Source: Oscillospiraceae bacterium
GTDB lineage: Bacteria; Bacillota; Clostridia; Monoglobales; Monoglobaceae
Assembly: GCA_015068605.1 (NCBI GenBank)
Contig: SVKF01000002.1
Location: 80,402 to 144,401, forward strand
DNA length: 64,000 bases
Reading direction: 5' to 3'
The notes beneath the pieces were generated by a model. It saw only the letters and a program-made list of their open reading frames with translations. It did not search any database and had not been told where the DNA came from. Shown piece by piece: positions 43,839 to 53,759 of this stretch. Position numbers and translations under genes: made by a program. The first letter of the stretch is position 1, and each line of letters begins with the position of its first letter.

Positions 43839-46800
43839 TTATAAAGAAATTGTTTCAGCTTCACACATTGGATACATATTTCCGTGCCACCACATTATCT
43901 TTATGTTTGCGCCATCCGTATTGCTGTCAAATTCAATCTCAACTGTCTCTGAGGCAGGATATTGCTTAAATTCGCTCATAATTCCGTCAGCACCATACAT
44001 TGCCGCATAAACAGTTCCTATGCTTGTATTTCCGTAAAGAGATACCGTGAGAGTATCAAGACCAACATTCATTGTGTTGTCCTGAACGAAGCTTAAAATT
44101 CCATCTGCATAATACCATGTTGCAAAACCGCTTACCGGTAATCTCGTGGTTTTTGCTGTGTCGGAAAGCCCAACATTAAGCCAATTTCTAACCTCGTCTT
44201 TAAGCTGAGTGTTTGTCACCTCGCTGTTTGTCGCACTTTGAACATAATCATTTCCAATATAGAAATTGCCAAGATTTACAGCGCTGTCAACAGTGTTTGC
44301 AATATCATTGGCTTCTCCCGAGGTTGCATTCAGCGCTCCGAAGAAGAAGCAAGAAGCAATCGTTCCATAGTTGCTCGATGCAATGCCGCCCGGGTTTTCG
44401 CCTTCCACCAAGGCGTTTGACCAACAGTTGACAAGCTTTCCGCCTGCTCCTATCGAGCTGCATATAGCTCCGGCGGTTAATTCGTTCTTAATGCTTCCCG
44501 TTACACCGAGATTCATAATGGTTCCTGTTATATTCGGGAATAAGCATTCGTCTGTGTTTGATTCAATGCCAATCTTTATGGTGTGCCCTGCACCGTCATA
44601 AATTCCTGCAAAGGTTTGAATACTGTCAACACCGTTATATCCTTCAAGATTTGACAAATCAATATTTTTCGTCTGTCTCAGATAAACGCTCGAATAATCA
44701 TTTTCTGCAATCATTTCGTTAGAAAATGTTTTAAAGTCTTCCGCCGTTTCGATTAAATAAGGACGGGCACGACTTCCGTCAGGCTCAGACAATACATTTT
44801 CACCAACAGTTATTGTTATGGTATCGGTCTTGCTGCCGTCATAGTCAGACTTTGCCATAACGCTGAATGAAGCCGCCGTTTCGTTTTTATCAACCACAAG
44901 GAAGCCGTCAGAGGCAATAGTTGTTCCCTCCGAAACCTCACTATCGATAGACCATGTAACATCTTGCGGTGGATTATGCTGACCCGTTACTGTTGCAGAA
45001 AGCAAAATACCGTCGCCCTTATCCACAACATCGCTCTCCGGAGGAGCTATCGTCACAGCTTCAACAATCGGGCTTGGAATATAGTGCTGTGGGTAGCCGT
45101 AATCATTTGTCCAATAAGACACATAACTTGAATTGTAACCAAGCTCACTTGCGGCTCCCTTACGATTAGAGTTTAATATTTCTGCTAATTGAGTTTTTGC
45201 CTGAGTGTCGCTTCCTAAAACAATTTCATCATGTGTATATTTCAAATTACCCTTACTTCCGTTATTAATATAATAACACTTCCAAAATACGCATGAGCTA
45301 TTCTCGTCATAAGGCATACCGATTGGAACAATATTGGTACCTTTTACCGTTCCGCAGAAGGAACAGTTTCCGATTGTTCCGTAGTTATATGTTGTAATAC
45401 CGCCGGCATTTGTTGCCTCAATAGTCGCATTTGAGTAACAATTTATTATTTTTCCGCCACTTCCTACATAGTATGCTATACCTGCGGCATAAGCGCCACT
45501 CTTATTAGATTTAATGGTTCCTTCTGTTCCGACATTCATAAGAACACCGGTTAGCTTCGGGAAAATAGAAACATTGCTATCCGAGGTTATATTAACTATT
45601 ATCTTCTTTCCGTATCCGTCGTATGTACCTGCAAAGGTTGAATTAGCGCCAATACCCTGATATTCAGAAAATGGAGTTAAATCGATATCCTTTATCTGAC
45701 GAACAAATTTGCCCTTATAAGTATCTCCTGCAAGCATATTGCTTGTAAATTCCATAAAGTCATAAGCATCGTCAAGAATATAAGGGTTAGAAGCAGAGCC
45801 GTTTCCGGTTATTCCGTCACCGACTTCCCATTCCGTAACATAATCCCAGTCTTCTTCGTCTACCATTTCGGCAGGAACATAGAATTTATTATTGATATAT
45901 ATCGCAGTTCTGCCGCTTGTGGAAATTTTTTCGCCGTCTATATAGTATTCATCGTGATTACTATATACATATTTTTCGCCGTTTTCGGTATTGTTGAATG
46001 TGAATTTTCTCTCTAATGTGTTATATTTTCCTATTGTAGACACATTAACAAAAAGCTCTTCCGACAAAGCATCAAGGTCAACCCCCATAAAATCGGCACA
46101 CCAAGGCGCGATATCAGTATTATCGATTATGTAATTCTCACGGGTGTTTTGGGTGTCGCCCAATTCGGGATTTAGTCCTTCGATTAAAGAAACGCCCTCG
46201 GGAACATAAACCCAGACACCAACATTTTGGTCTGTGTGGCTTCCTGTTGTCCAGGAAATTTTTCCTGTATTAGCCCCGACAACTACCGCATTAATTGCAG
46301 TTTCAACATCTTCAGGATTTTCAGGTATAATCATTCCACCTGTGTCGTGGTCGGGAGCACAGATTACAACTGTGTCAGTACGACCTTTTGCAAAGTCCAA
46401 CGCAACCTTAAATGCTGCATCAAAAGCAAGATATTCGCTTGTTGTTATAGCAGGATTGTTGGCGTGTCCGCCCGTGTCAACCTTGCCGCCCTCAACCATA
46501 AGGAAAAATCCGTCAGGGTCTCCCGAAAGAGCCTCAATTGCTCCTTTTGTCATTTCCGCCAGATTTGCCTGCGTTTCTCCGGACTCTATATCATAAGGAA
46601 GCCCCTTGGGGTCTACATTCCCCCAAATTTTGTCACCGGGCTTAACATTTAATAAATCCTCTTTTGTTTCAACAACGGTATAACCGTTATCTATGGCATT
46701 TTGTATGGTGGCATAAGCAGACACCTGACCATAGCCAACACCAAGAACAACCTCAAGCCCTCTGTTTTCTACCTGCTGATAAATGTTGTATTTATCACCT

Positions 46801-47297
46801 CTGTTTGATGCATGAGCTGTGAATGTGGCAGGTGTTGCGTGGGTCCAATCGTATGTGGAAATAATTCCCGTTGCCTTACCAACAGATTCAGCCGCCTCAA
46901 CCAGGTTGGCTTTAGGAACTCCGTTTTTGTCAATACCAACATAACCGTTAACGGTTTTATGACCTGTTGCCATAGCAGTTCCTGCCGCCGCAGAATCTGT
47001 AACTCCACCCGTTACAGGTGCAGTTGTCATACTCCCTGCAAGCTGGGAACTCATACTCATCGGATTTGTGTCGGTATAGGTTTTGTACGGAAACAACTCT
47101 GCGTTAAATCCGCCTGCAACCTTTACCATATTGGCAAAATCGTAAAGAGCATAGCCCCCTCCGTCGGGAATAAGATAAATTATGTTTTTGATTTGACTGA
47201 TGTTATTGCTCTCCTCAACACTATCTGATGCGAAAGTGCAAGGGATTGAAATAACAAGAATCACGATTGATAAAATCAGTGACAACAACTTTTTCAT
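43839..47297 (-). CDS. Secreted alkaline phosphatase fused to GLUG and Ig-like repeats
   Basis: An exported protein of 1152 residues. The signal peptide is 1-23 (KKLLSLILSIVILVISIPC). The alkaline phosphatase domain (about 35-430) has IIYLIPDGGG (metal), GVTDSAAAGTAMATGHKT (catalytic Ser), MVEGGKVD and PDHDTGGM. Then come two related blocks of about 150 residues (about 510-670 and 860-1020), each ending in a GLUG-type motif (GGITTYNYGTIGNC, GGIASSNYGTIASC). Between them is a bacterial Ig-like domain (DVTWSIDSEVSEG). It would release phosphate at the cell surface. No anchor motif is visible. The ATG at 47297 has GGGAG upstream. Confidence 0.92.
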   Translation of the reverse strand: MKKLLSLILSIVILVISIPCTFASDSVEESNNISQIKNIIYLIPDGGGYALYDFANMVKVAGGFNAELFPYKTYTDTNPMSMSSQLAGSMTTAPVTGGVTDSAAAGTAMATGHKTVNGYVGIDKNGVPKANLVEAAESVGKATGIISTYDWTHATPATFTAHASNRGDKYNIYQQVENRGLEVVLGVGYGQVSAYATIQNAIDNGYTVVETKEDLLNVKPGDKIWGNVDPKGLPYDIESGETQANLAEMTKGAIEALSGDPDGFFLMVEGGKVDTGGHANNPAITTSEYLAFDAAFKVALDFAKGRTDTVVICAPDHDTGGMIIPENPEDVETAINAVVVGANTGKISWTTGSHTDQNVGVWVYVPEGVSLIEGLNPELGDTQNTRENYIIDNTDIAPWCADFMGVDLDALSEELFVNVSTIGKYNTLERKFTFNNTENGEKYVYSNHDEYYIDGEKISTSGRTAIYINNKFYVPAEMVDEEDWDYVTEWEVGDGITGNGSASNPYILDDAYDFMEFTSNMLAGDTYKGKFVRQIKDIDLTPFSEYQGIGANSTFAGTYDGYGKKIIVNITSDSNVSIFPKLTGVLMNVGTEGTIKSNKSGAYAAGIAYYVGSGGKIINCYSNATIEATNAGGITTYNYGTIGNCSFCGTVKGTNIVPIGMPYDENSSCVFWKCYYINNGSKGNLKYTHDEIVLGSDTQAKTQLAEILNSNRKGAASELGYNSSYVSYWTNDYGYPQHYIPSPIVEAVTIAPPESDVVDKGDGILLSATVTGQHNPPQDVTWSIDSEVSEGTTIASDGFLVVDKNETAASFSVMAKSDYDGSKTDTITITVGENVLSEPDGSRARPYLIETAEDFKTFSNEMIAENDYSSVYLRQTKNIDLSNLEGYNGVDSIQTFAGIYDGAGHTIKIGIESNTDECLFPNITGTIMNLGVTGSIKNELTAGAICSSIGAGGKLVNCWSNALVEGENPGGIASSNYGTIASCFFFGALNATSGEANDIANTVDSAVNLGNFYIGNDYVQSATNSEVTNTQLKDEVRNWLNVGLSDTAKTTRLPVSGFATWYYADGILSFVQDNTMNVGLDTLTVSLYGNTSIGTVYAAMYGADGIMSEFKQYPASETVEIEFDSNTDGANIKIMWWHGNMYPMCEAETISL

Positions 47298-47327
47298 TTT
47301 TAAATCTCCCTTTTTCAAATTTATTTC

Positions 47328-47356
47328 ATTATATCATAGGAGATAATATTAGTCAA
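47328..47356 (-). promoter_or_regulatory. Promoter of the alkaline phosphatase gene
   Basis: On the minus strand: -35 TTGACT (47356-47351), a 17-base spacer and -10 TATAAT (47333-47328). No clear Pho box was recognised next to it. Confidence 0.8.
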
Positions 47357-47525
47357 TATTTAAAGAGAAAAACGAAATGGCTTTGAACTAAGTCGCCCTT
47401 GTTGCAAGCAAATATGAAAGAACGGGAAGGCTTATTTTAATTTATTTGGCAAATCTGCAAAGCATTATCCTGACTATTGCGGCATAGAATTATAGTGATA
47501 TAGTCCGAAAAAAGGAGAGAGGATA

Positions 47526-48689
47526 ATGTTTAAAAGATTTATGGCAGGAATATTATCGTTCCTGCTTATTTTCTCAAACACCTTCGCACAGGTGTCGAAG
47601 CAGGTCAATACGGATGTTTCGGCAGAGCTTGTCAAAGCTCCCTCTGCAATACTTATGGAACAAACCACAAAGCAGGTTTTATACGAGCTTGATGCCGACA
47701 GAAAAATGCCCATAGCCAGTGTGACGAAGACTATGACCATGCTCCTCATAATGGAGGCAATAGACAGCGGAAAAATAAAATATTCCGATATGGTCACAAC
47801 GAGTGAACACGCCGCTTCAATGGGTGGCTCGCAGGTATTTTTGGAGGTTGGGGAACAAATGAGTGTTGATGAGATGCTCAAATCCATTGCTGTGTCGTCA
47901 GGAAATGATGCCGCTGTTGCTATGGCGGAGCATATTTCGGGAACAGAGGAGGCATTCGTTGAACAAATGAACAAAAAAGCGGAGAAGCTTGGAGCAAAAA
48001 ACACGCATTTTATAAACTGCAACGGTCTGGACGAAACCGAGGAGCATTACAGCACAGCAAGAGATGTTGCCCTGATTTCTGCTGAGCTTTTAAAGCACCC
48101 CGATATTGAAAAATATTTGACAATATGGATGGACACCATAAGGAACGGGCAATTCGGGCTTTCCAATACAAATAAGCTGATAAGATTTTATGAAGGGGCA
48201 AACGGTATAAAAACCGGCTCAACAAGTGTTGCGAAATATTGCCTTTCCGCCTCGGCAAAAAGAAATAATATGCAGCTTATCGCAGTCGTATTGGGCGCAC
48301 CCAGCACAGCAGACCGTTTTTCAAGCGCATCAAAGCTTTTGGACTTCGGCTTTGCCAACTATGCCATTGCAGATAACTCCTCATTTAAGGCAAAAATTCC
48401 CGAAATCAAGGTGGTTGGCGGAACAGAAAATCAGGTGGAAGCCGAAATCAGCGGTGGTTTAAACGCCATTGTTCGCAAGGGAAACCAAAACAAAATAACG
48501 GTTAAGGTTAAAACCGAAGACAAATTGTCTGCACCTGTTAAGAAAGGCGACAAGGTGGGCGAGGCGATATTTTTCGTTGATGGCGAGGAGCTGACAAAAA
48601 AGAGTGTTGTTGCGAAAACGGATGTGGATAGAATAAACTGTTTTCAGATGTTTGTGCGATGCCTTAAAAAATGGGCAACGCTGTATTAA
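47526..48689 (+). CDS. D-alanyl-D-alanine carboxypeptidase, DacF/PBP5-type
   Basis: A 387-residue exported penicillin-binding protein. Signal peptide 1-21 (ending SNTFA), SxxK motif ASVTKTMTML, SxN motif AVSSGNDAAVAM and KTG motif GIKTGSTSVAKYC, then a C-terminal β-rich PBP5-like domain (about 275-365). It trims the terminal D-Ala from peptidoglycan stems and is often sporulation-linked in Firmicutes (DacF). The C-terminal end (CLKKWATLY) is the expected amphipathic membrane anchor. Ribosome binding site AGGAGAGAGG. Confidence 0.94.
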   Translation: MFKRFMAGILSFLLIFSNTFAQVSKQVNTDVSAELVKAPSAILMEQTTKQVLYELDADRKMPIASVTKTMTMLLIMEAIDSGKIKYSDMVTTSEHAASMGGSQVFLEVGEQMSVDEMLKSIAVSSGNDAAVAMAEHISGTEEAFVEQMNKKAEKLGAKNTHFINCNGLDETEEHYSTARDVALISAELLKHPDIEKYLTIWMDTIRNGQFGLSNTNKLIRFYEGANGIKTGSTSVAKYCLSASAKRNNMQLIAVVLGAPSTADRFSSASKLLDFGFANYAIADNSSFKAKIPEIKVVGGTENQVEAEISGGLNAIVRKGNQNKITVKVKTEDKLSAPVKKGDKVGEAIFFVDGEELTKKSVVAKTDVDRINCFQMFVRCLKKWATLY

Positions 48690-48841
48690 AATTTACTTTT
48701 TTGCAAAAAGCCATTCTTGAAAAAGATGATGAATGGGTAATTGCCGAAGAAATGGAACGTCTGATAAGAAAATACCTCATAGAAAAAGATACCGAGGAGC
48801 TTGAGACTGAGGAGCTTGAGACTGAGGAGCTTATTATATAA
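48671..48841 (+). CDS. Small 56-residue acidic protein overlapping dacF end
   Basis: It starts ATG at 48671 inside the last codons of the carboxypeptidase gene (other frame) and runs to TAA at 48839-48841. The protein opens MGNAVLKFTFLQKAILEKDD, has a helical middle (EWVIAEEMERLIRKYLIEKD) and ends in an ELETEELETEEL repeat. The tail comes from a 15-bp tandem repeat (48794-48832). No strong ribosome binding site is seen, so coupling to dacF would be needed. The Leu/Glu-rich helical reading looks protein-like; function unknown. Confidence 0.5.
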   Translation: MGNAVLKFTFLQKAILEKDDEWVIAEEMERLIRKYLIEKDTEELETEELETEELII

Positions 48842-48851
48842 AAATTATATA

Positions 48852-48883
48852 AAAAAACCGCCCCAAATGGAGCGGTTTTTAAA
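48852..48883. terminator. Bidirectional terminator before GAPDH
   Basis: AAAAACCGC pairs with GCGGTTTTT around a short inner stem (CCCC...GGAG region), with A-runs and T-runs on both sides. It ends both the rightward dacF transcript and the leftward gap transcript. Confidence 0.88.
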
Positions 48884-48892
48884 AATTTAATA

Positions 48893-49906
48893 TTAGCCGA
48901 GTTCAGCAAAGTATTTGATTGTTCTAACCATCTGGCTTGTGTATGAGTTTTCGTTATCATACCAGGAAACAACCTGAACTTCGTAAAGGTCATCAGCGAT
49001 TGGAGCAACCATTGTCTGTGTTGCGTCAAAGAGTGAACCGTATGTGATACCAACGATATCAGAAGATACGATTTCGTCTTCATTGTAACCGAAAGATGCA
49101 GAAGCAGCAGCCTTCATAGCAGCGTTAATTCCGTCTTTTGTTACATCCTTACCGCGAACAACAGCTGTAAGAATTGTTGTTGAACCTGTTGGAACCGGAA
49201 CTCTCTGTGCAGCGCCGATAAGCTTGCCGTTAAGTTCAGGGATAACAAGACCGATAGCCTTTGCAGCACCTGTTGAGTTAGGAACGATGTTAACCGCACC
49301 TGCTCTTGCTCTTCTTAAGTCGCCCTTTCTGTGAGGACCGTCAAGAATCATCTGGTCACCAGTGTATGCATGGATTGTAGCCATGATACCGGACTGGATT
49401 GGAGCGTAATCGTTAAGAGCCTTTGCCATAGGAGCAAGACAGTTTGTTGTACAAGAAGCAGCGGAGATGATTGTGTCATCAGCTGTTAATGTATTTTCGT
49501 TTACGCTGAATACGATTGTCTTAAGGTCATTGCCTGCAGGAGCAGAAATAACAACCTTCTTAGCGCCGGCATCGATATGAGCCTGTGACTTTTCTTTAGA
49601 GCAGTAGAAACCGGTACACTCTAAAACAACATCTACATTAAGAGCGCCCCAAGGACATTCCTTAGCGTCCTTAATTGCGTAAATTTTAATTTCCTTTCCG
49701 TCAACTGTGATGCTGTCATCACCTGCAACAACTGTATGACCGTCATATCTTCCCTGAGAAGAGTCATACTTTAAAAGGTGAGCAAGCATTTTAGGATCTG
49801 TTAAGTCGTTGATTGCAACAACCTCATATCCTTCTGCACCAAACATCTGTCTGAATGCGAGACGACCGATACGGCCGAAACCATTGATAGCAACTTTTAC
49901 TGCCAT
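48893..49906 (-). CDS. gap: Glyceraldehyde-3-phosphate dehydrogenase
   Basis: A 337-residue glycolytic enzyme: NAD-binding [18 protein letters not shown], catalytic Cys in [37 protein letters not shown] and the C-terminal [19 protein letters not shown]. Codon use is strongly biased as in highly expressed genes. It has its own promoter and terminator and so is transcribed alone rather than with pgk/tpi. Confidence 0.97.
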   Translation of the reverse strand: MAVKVAINGFGRIGRLAFRQMFGAEGYEVVAINDLTDPKMLAHLLKYDSSQGRYDGHTVVAGDDSITVDGKEIKIYAIKDAKECPWGALNVDVVLECTGFYCSKEKSQAHIDAGAKKVVISAPAGNDLKTIVFSVNENTLTADDTIISAASCTTNCLAPMAKALNDYAPIQSGIMATIHAYTGDQMILDGPHRKGDLRRARAGAVNIVPNSTGAAKAIGLVIPELNGKLIGAAQRVPVPTGSTTILTAVVRGKDVTKDGINAAMKAAASASFGYNEDEIVSSDIVGITYGSLFDATQTMVAPIADDLYEVQVVSWYDNENSYTSQMVRTIKYFAELG

Positions 49907-49951
49907 TTTAAAATACCTCCAAAAAATATATTTTTAAATTTCAACATTTCT

Positions 49952-49980
49952 ATTTTACACTATTTTTCCAAATTATACAA
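49952..49980 (-). promoter_or_regulatory. Promoter of gap
   Basis: On the minus strand: -35 TTGTAT (49980-49975), a 17-base spacer and -10 TAAAAT (49957-49952). Confidence 0.65.
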
Positions 49981-50020
49981 GTCTTTTTTGTAAATTTGTT
50001 AAATTTTTAACTTATTTTTT

Positions 50021-50803
50021 TCATTTATCAGAAAGCTTTGTTAAAAATGCCCGAGTTCTTTCACTCTTTGGTTGTTTCAGAACTTCGTTCGGAGTTCCTT
50101 CCTCCTCGATAACGCCGTCTGCCATGAAAATAATTTTATCCGACACGGCCTCGGCAAAATCGATTTCGTGAGTAACTATAACCATTGTGGTATTTTCCGA
50201 CGCAAGTTTTCTTATAACTTTAAGGATTTCTCCGGTAAGCTCCGGGTCAAGAGCCGATGTAGGCTCGTCAAAAAACAGAATTTCAGGGGAAAGAGCCAAG
50301 GCTCTTGCGATTGAAACACGCTGTTTTTGTCCTCCGGATAATTCACAAGGATAGTTATCAATCTTATCGGAAAGACCGACACGGTCAAGAATATCAAGGG
50401 CATTTTTGCGGATATTATCCAAAATGTCCTTTTTCTTTTGTCTGTCGCCTTTATAATCGTCCTTGGCTAAAAGCTTTGGAGCAAGCATAACATTGTCCAA
50501 AACCGTATATTGCGGAAAAAGATTGAAGTCCTGAAAAACAAGCCCGAAATGGAGCTGTCTTTCCCGCATTTCTTTGGCAGAGAATTTCTCCCCTGCCCGG
50601 AAAATGGTTTTCCCGTCAACAAGCACTTCACCCTTGTCGGCAATCTCAAGAAAATTCACGCAACGAAGAAGTGTGGTTTTTCCGCTTCCCGACGAACCGA
50701 TTATAGACATAACCTGACCTTTTTCCAAAGTTAGGTCAATCCCTTTTAAAACCTTGGTTTTTCCGAAGCTTTTATGTATGTTTTTAAGTTCCAGTATAGG
50801 CAT
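50021..50803 (-). CDS. Polar amino acid ABC transporter, ATP-binding protein
   Basis: A 260-residue ATPase of the GlnQ/HisP type: Walker A IGSSGSGKTTLLR, Q-loop VFQDFNLFPQYTVLDN, signature LSGGQKQRVSIARAL, Walker B EILFFDEPTSALDPEL and switch His in VTHEIDFAE. It powers the permease encoded 2 bases upstream. Third gene of a leftward operon (binding protein, permease, ATPase). Confidence 0.95.
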   Translation of the reverse strand: MPILELKNIHKSFGKTKVLKGIDLTLEKGQVMSIIGSSGSGKTTLLRCVNFLEIADKGEVLVDGKTIFRAGEKFSAKEMRERQLHFGLVFQDFNLFPQYTVLDNVMLAPKLLAKDDYKGDRQKKKDILDNIRKNALDILDRVGLSDKIDNYPCELSGGQKQRVSIARALALSPEILFFDEPTSALDPELTGEILKVIRKLASENTTMVIVTHEIDFAEAVSDKIIFMADGVIEEEGTPNEVLKQPKSERTRAFLTKLSDK

Positions 50804-50805
50804 AA

Positions 50806-51501
50806 TTAACCTCTGTAATAATTCAATTTCTTTTCAATATAACCAAAAATAAGTGTTAATATTCCGCAGAACACCAGATAGAACACTCCCGAATAGAAGA
50901 GAGGCCATATAAGACCGTCAGTTCTTGCAAATTCCTGCGCAAACCATATCAGTTCAACTTCGCTGATTACTCTAGCAAGAGATGTATCTTTAACAAGCGT
51001 TATAATCTCATTGCTCATTGGCGGAACAATCCGCTTTACAACCTGCATTAAAACAACCTTAAAGAATGTCTGGATTTTGGTAAGTCCCAAAACCTGTCCC
51101 GCTTCGTACTGCCCTTTTGGAATACTCTCAATTCCTCCACGGAAAATTTCCGAAAAATAACAGGAATAGTTTATCAAAAACGCTGTTAATACACAAACAA
51201 ATCTGGGCGATAAGGCATATCCAAACAAATTCATTGTTGGATACTGATACCCGAAAAGAAGCCCCGGAACATAGAATAATGCTATAATTTGAAGCATAAG
51301 CGGTGTTCCTCTTATTATCCAGATAAGCATTTTAATGGGCCACTTTATCACTTTGAACTTACTCATAGAACCGAAACTTATTATCAGTCCGAGAGGAAGT
51401 GCAAATATCAGCGTTAAGAAAAAAATTTCAAGTGTTGTTCCAAATCCATCCAAAAGTGTCATTGTAACTCTCGGAAGATCTGTTATAAACTTTTCGTACA
51501 T
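50806..51501 (-). CDS. Polar amino acid ABC transporter, permease
   Basis: A 231-residue HisMQ-type membrane protein with about five segments. WIIRGTPLMLQIIALFYV and the EAA loop EAGQVLGLTKIQTFFKVVL contact the ATPase. The substrate cannot be deduced. Confidence 0.94.
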   Translation of the reverse strand: MYEKFITDLPRVTMTLLDGFGTTLEIFFLTLIFALPLGLIISFGSMSKFKVIKWPIKMLIWIIRGTPLMLQIIALFYVPGLLFGYQYPTMNLFGYALSPRFVCVLTAFLINYSCYFSEIFRGGIESIPKGQYEAGQVLGLTKIQTFFKVVLMQVVKRIVPPMSNEIITLVKDTSLARVISEVELIWFAQEFARTDGLIWPLFYSGVFYLVFCGILTLIFGYIEKKLNYYRG

Positions 51502-51527
51502 AAACTATCCCTCAAAAAACGGCAAAT

Positions 51528-52310
51528 TTAGAATGCCAATTCAACCTTTTTGTATTTTTCAGCAAGCTTGTCAAGAGTTCCGTCAGCTTTAAGCTCATCC
51601 ATTATTTTGTTGATTTCAGCAGTAAGCGTTGAGCCTTTTCTGCAAGCAATACCATATTCCTCATCTGTAAGCTGAAGAGAAATTGCGAGATTTTCGTAGT
51701 CTGAACCTTCGCCTGTCATAGCTTCTGCCATTGTGATATCAATTACACAAGCATCAACTGTGCCGCTCTTAACTTCAAGGAGTGCATCGGTCTGCGCATT
51801 TACTGCAACAAAATCTTTGTCGAGTTTATTATCTTTAACAGCAGATTCGCCTGCACTGCCAGCTTCAGCCGCAAACTTAAGTCCCTTAAGGTCATCAACA
51901 GATTTAATATCAGCTACTTTTTCTATATTCATAACAACGACCTGCTTATTTTTAGCATAAGCTTTTGTTACATCCGCTCCGGCTTTAATCTTATCTGTAA
52001 TTGTCATGCCGTTCCAGATACAGTCAATGTTTCCGCTTTCAAGTTCCATAAGTTTATTATCCCAGTCGATTACAACAAACTTTGGCTTAACACCAAGCTT
52101 TTCGCATACAGCTTCAGCAAATTCTGTGTCAAAACCTATAAGTTTACCATCTTCATCCTTGTAATTCATAGGTTCATAAATTGTGTACCCAATAATGAGT
52201 TCTCCCTTATCCTTGGTATTTTCAAGGTCTTTAGCTGGGTCAACGCCACCGCAAGCGCAAAGCGAAAACGCCATAATCATAGCCATAAGTAATGCAATAA
52301 TTTTCTTCAT
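51528..52310 (-). CDS. Polar amino acid ABC transporter, solute-binding lipoprotein
   Basis: A 260-residue lipoprotein of family 3. The signal MKKIIALLMAMIMAFSLCAC includes the lipobox; ELIIGYTIYEPMNYKDEDGK and LIGFDTEFAEAVCEKLGV are the classic ligand-binding start. It delivers an amino acid, probably polar, to the permease. First gene of the operon, with a consensus promoter. Confidence 0.95.
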   Translation of the reverse strand: MKKIIALLMAMIMAFSLCACGGVDPAKDLENTKDKGELIIGYTIYEPMNYKDEDGKLIGFDTEFAEAVCEKLGVKPKFVVIDWDNKLMELESGNIDCIWNGMTITDKIKAGADVTKAYAKNKQVVVMNIEKVADIKSVDDLKGLKFAAEAGSAGESAVKDNKLDKDFVAVNAQTDALLEVKSGTVDACVIDITMAEAMTGEGSDYENLAISLQLTDEEYGIACRKGSTLTAEINKIMDELKADGTLDKLAEKYKKVELAF

Positions 52311-52351
52311 TTTAGATTCCTCCCTTGTGTTTTACACAAAAATATGGGTAT

Positions 52352-52380
52352 ATTATATCACATTCTCCAAAATTTTGCAA
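52352..52380 (-). promoter_or_regulatory. Promoter of the amino acid ABC operon
   Basis: On the minus strand: -35 TTGCAA (52380-52375), a 17-base spacer and -10 TATAAT (52357-52352). The rightward rdgB promoter (TTTACT...TATAAG, about 52390-52418) starts next to it. Confidence 0.75.
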
Positions 52381-52441
52381 TATATATTCTTTACTTTTTC
52401 CAAAATTTATGGTATAAGTATAACTGGGAGAGTGAAATCTT

Positions 52442-53026
52442 ATGAAATTTATATTAGCAAGCCAAAATAAACACAAGGCAAACGAAATTGAAAACATTCT
52501 GGGAGACGGTTTCTCCATTATCACTATGGACGAAACCGAAGCCCGCAACATTGATATAATTGAAGATGGAGAGACTTTTGAAGAAAATGCTCTTATAAAG
52601 GCGAGGACGGTTGCGAATGCGACAAATCTTCCCACAATTGCTGACGACAGCGGAATTTGTGTTGATTACCTTGGCGGAAAGCCGGGAATTCACACCGCCC
52701 GTTTTGCCGGAGAAAATGCGACGGACGATGAAAACATTGACAAGCTCTTGTCGGAGCTTGACGGAGTCCCCGAAGAGAATAGAGGGGCGCATTTTGCCTG
52801 CTGTATTGCGGTTGTTTTTCCAAGTGGAGACGAACAGACATTCTATGGAGAATGTCATGGCAGAATTTTAACAGAGCGTCACGGGGAGAATGGATTTGGA
52901 TACGACCCTGTGTTCTATGTACCCGAATATGGGAAGGCGATGGCTGAGATTGAGCCGGAAACGAAAAATAAAATAAGTCACAGAAGTCGTGCACTCAATG
53001 CAATGATGAAAGGATTGACAAAATAG
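52442..53026 (+). CDS. rdgB: XTP/dITP diphosphatase (RdgB/HAM1 family)
   Basis: A 194-residue house-cleaning nucleotidase that removes dITP and XTP. The N-terminal FILASQNKHKANEIENIL (family SxNxxK pattern), ADDSGICVDYLGGKPGIHTARFAG and GFGYDPVFYVPEYGKAMAEI are diagnostic. Ribosome binding site GGGAGAG. First gene of a tight five-gene run with ttcA, trmN6, rsmI and pfkB. Confidence 0.96.
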   Translation: MKFILASQNKHKANEIENILGDGFSIITMDETEARNIDIIEDGETFEENALIKARTVANATNLPTIADDSGICVDYLGGKPGIHTARFAGENATDDENIDKLLSELDGVPEENRGAHFACCIAVVFPSGDEQTFYGECHGRILTERHGENGFGYDPVFYVPEYGKAMAEIEPETKNKISHRSRALNAMMKGLTK

Positions 53027-53027
53027 A

Positions 53028-53759
53028 ATGAAGCGCATTTTAAGTCATATGCGACGAGCTATTGATGATTATAATATGATATCCGACGGAGACAAGGTTG
53101 CGGTTGGAATTTCAGGCGGAAAGGACAGTCTTGCCCTTTTATCCGCCCTTGCGGCATACAGAAAATTTGCCCAAAAAGACTTTTCCCTTGTGGCGATAAC
53201 CGTTGATATGGGGTTTGAGGGAATGGATTTTTTTCCTGTTGAGGAATATTGCAGGGAAATTGATGTTCCGTATTTTGTAAGGAAAACGGAAATCAGTCAG
53301 ATTATATTTGATATAAGGAAGGAATCCGGTCCGTGTTCCCTATGTTCAAAAATGCGTCGGGGTGCGCTCAATGAAATGGCGAAACAGCAGGGGTGCAACA
53401 AGGTTGCCCTGGGGCATCATAACGAGGATGTTATCGAAACATTTTTTCTTTCCCTTTTTTATGAAGGAAGACTTAACAGCTTCGCCCCCGTCACATATCT
53501 GTCGAGAATCGACCTTGATGTTATCCGTCCTTTTATTTATGTTCCCGAAGGGGATATAAAGGGTTATGTCAATCGTGCAGAGTTGCCCGTTGTGAAAAAC
53601 CTTTGCCCTATGGACGGAGTTTCAAAGCGTCAGGATATGAAGGATTTTATAAACGACAAAAATAAGGATGACCACCATTTCAAGACAAGGATTATGCACG
53701 CCATAAAAACAGGACTTGAACCGTGGAAAACAGATAATGAAAAGGGGCAGAGCTTATGA
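53028..53759 (+). CDS. TtcA-family tRNA 2-thiocytidine biosynthesis protein
   Basis: A 243-residue PP-loop ATPase: VAVGISGGKDSLALLSAL is the ATP pyrophosphatase loop, GPCSLCSKMRRGAL holds the CXXC that binds an Fe-S cluster and activated sulfur, and GHHNEDVIETFFLSLFYEGR follows. The family thiolates C32 of tRNA. Starts one base after the rdgB stop and overlaps the next gene by 4 bases. Confidence 0.9.
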   Translation: MKRILSHMRRAIDDYNMISDGDKVAVGISGGKDSLALLSALAAYRKFAQKDFSLVAITVDMGFEGMDFFPVEEYCREIDVPYFVRKTEISQIIFDIRKESGPCSLCSKMRRGALNEMAKQQGCNKVALGHHNEDVIETFFLSLFYEGRLNSFAPVTYLSRIDLDVIRPFIYVPEGDIKGYVNRAELPVVKNLCPMDGVSKRQDMKDFINDKNKDDHHFKTRIMHAIKTGLEPWKTDNEKGQSL

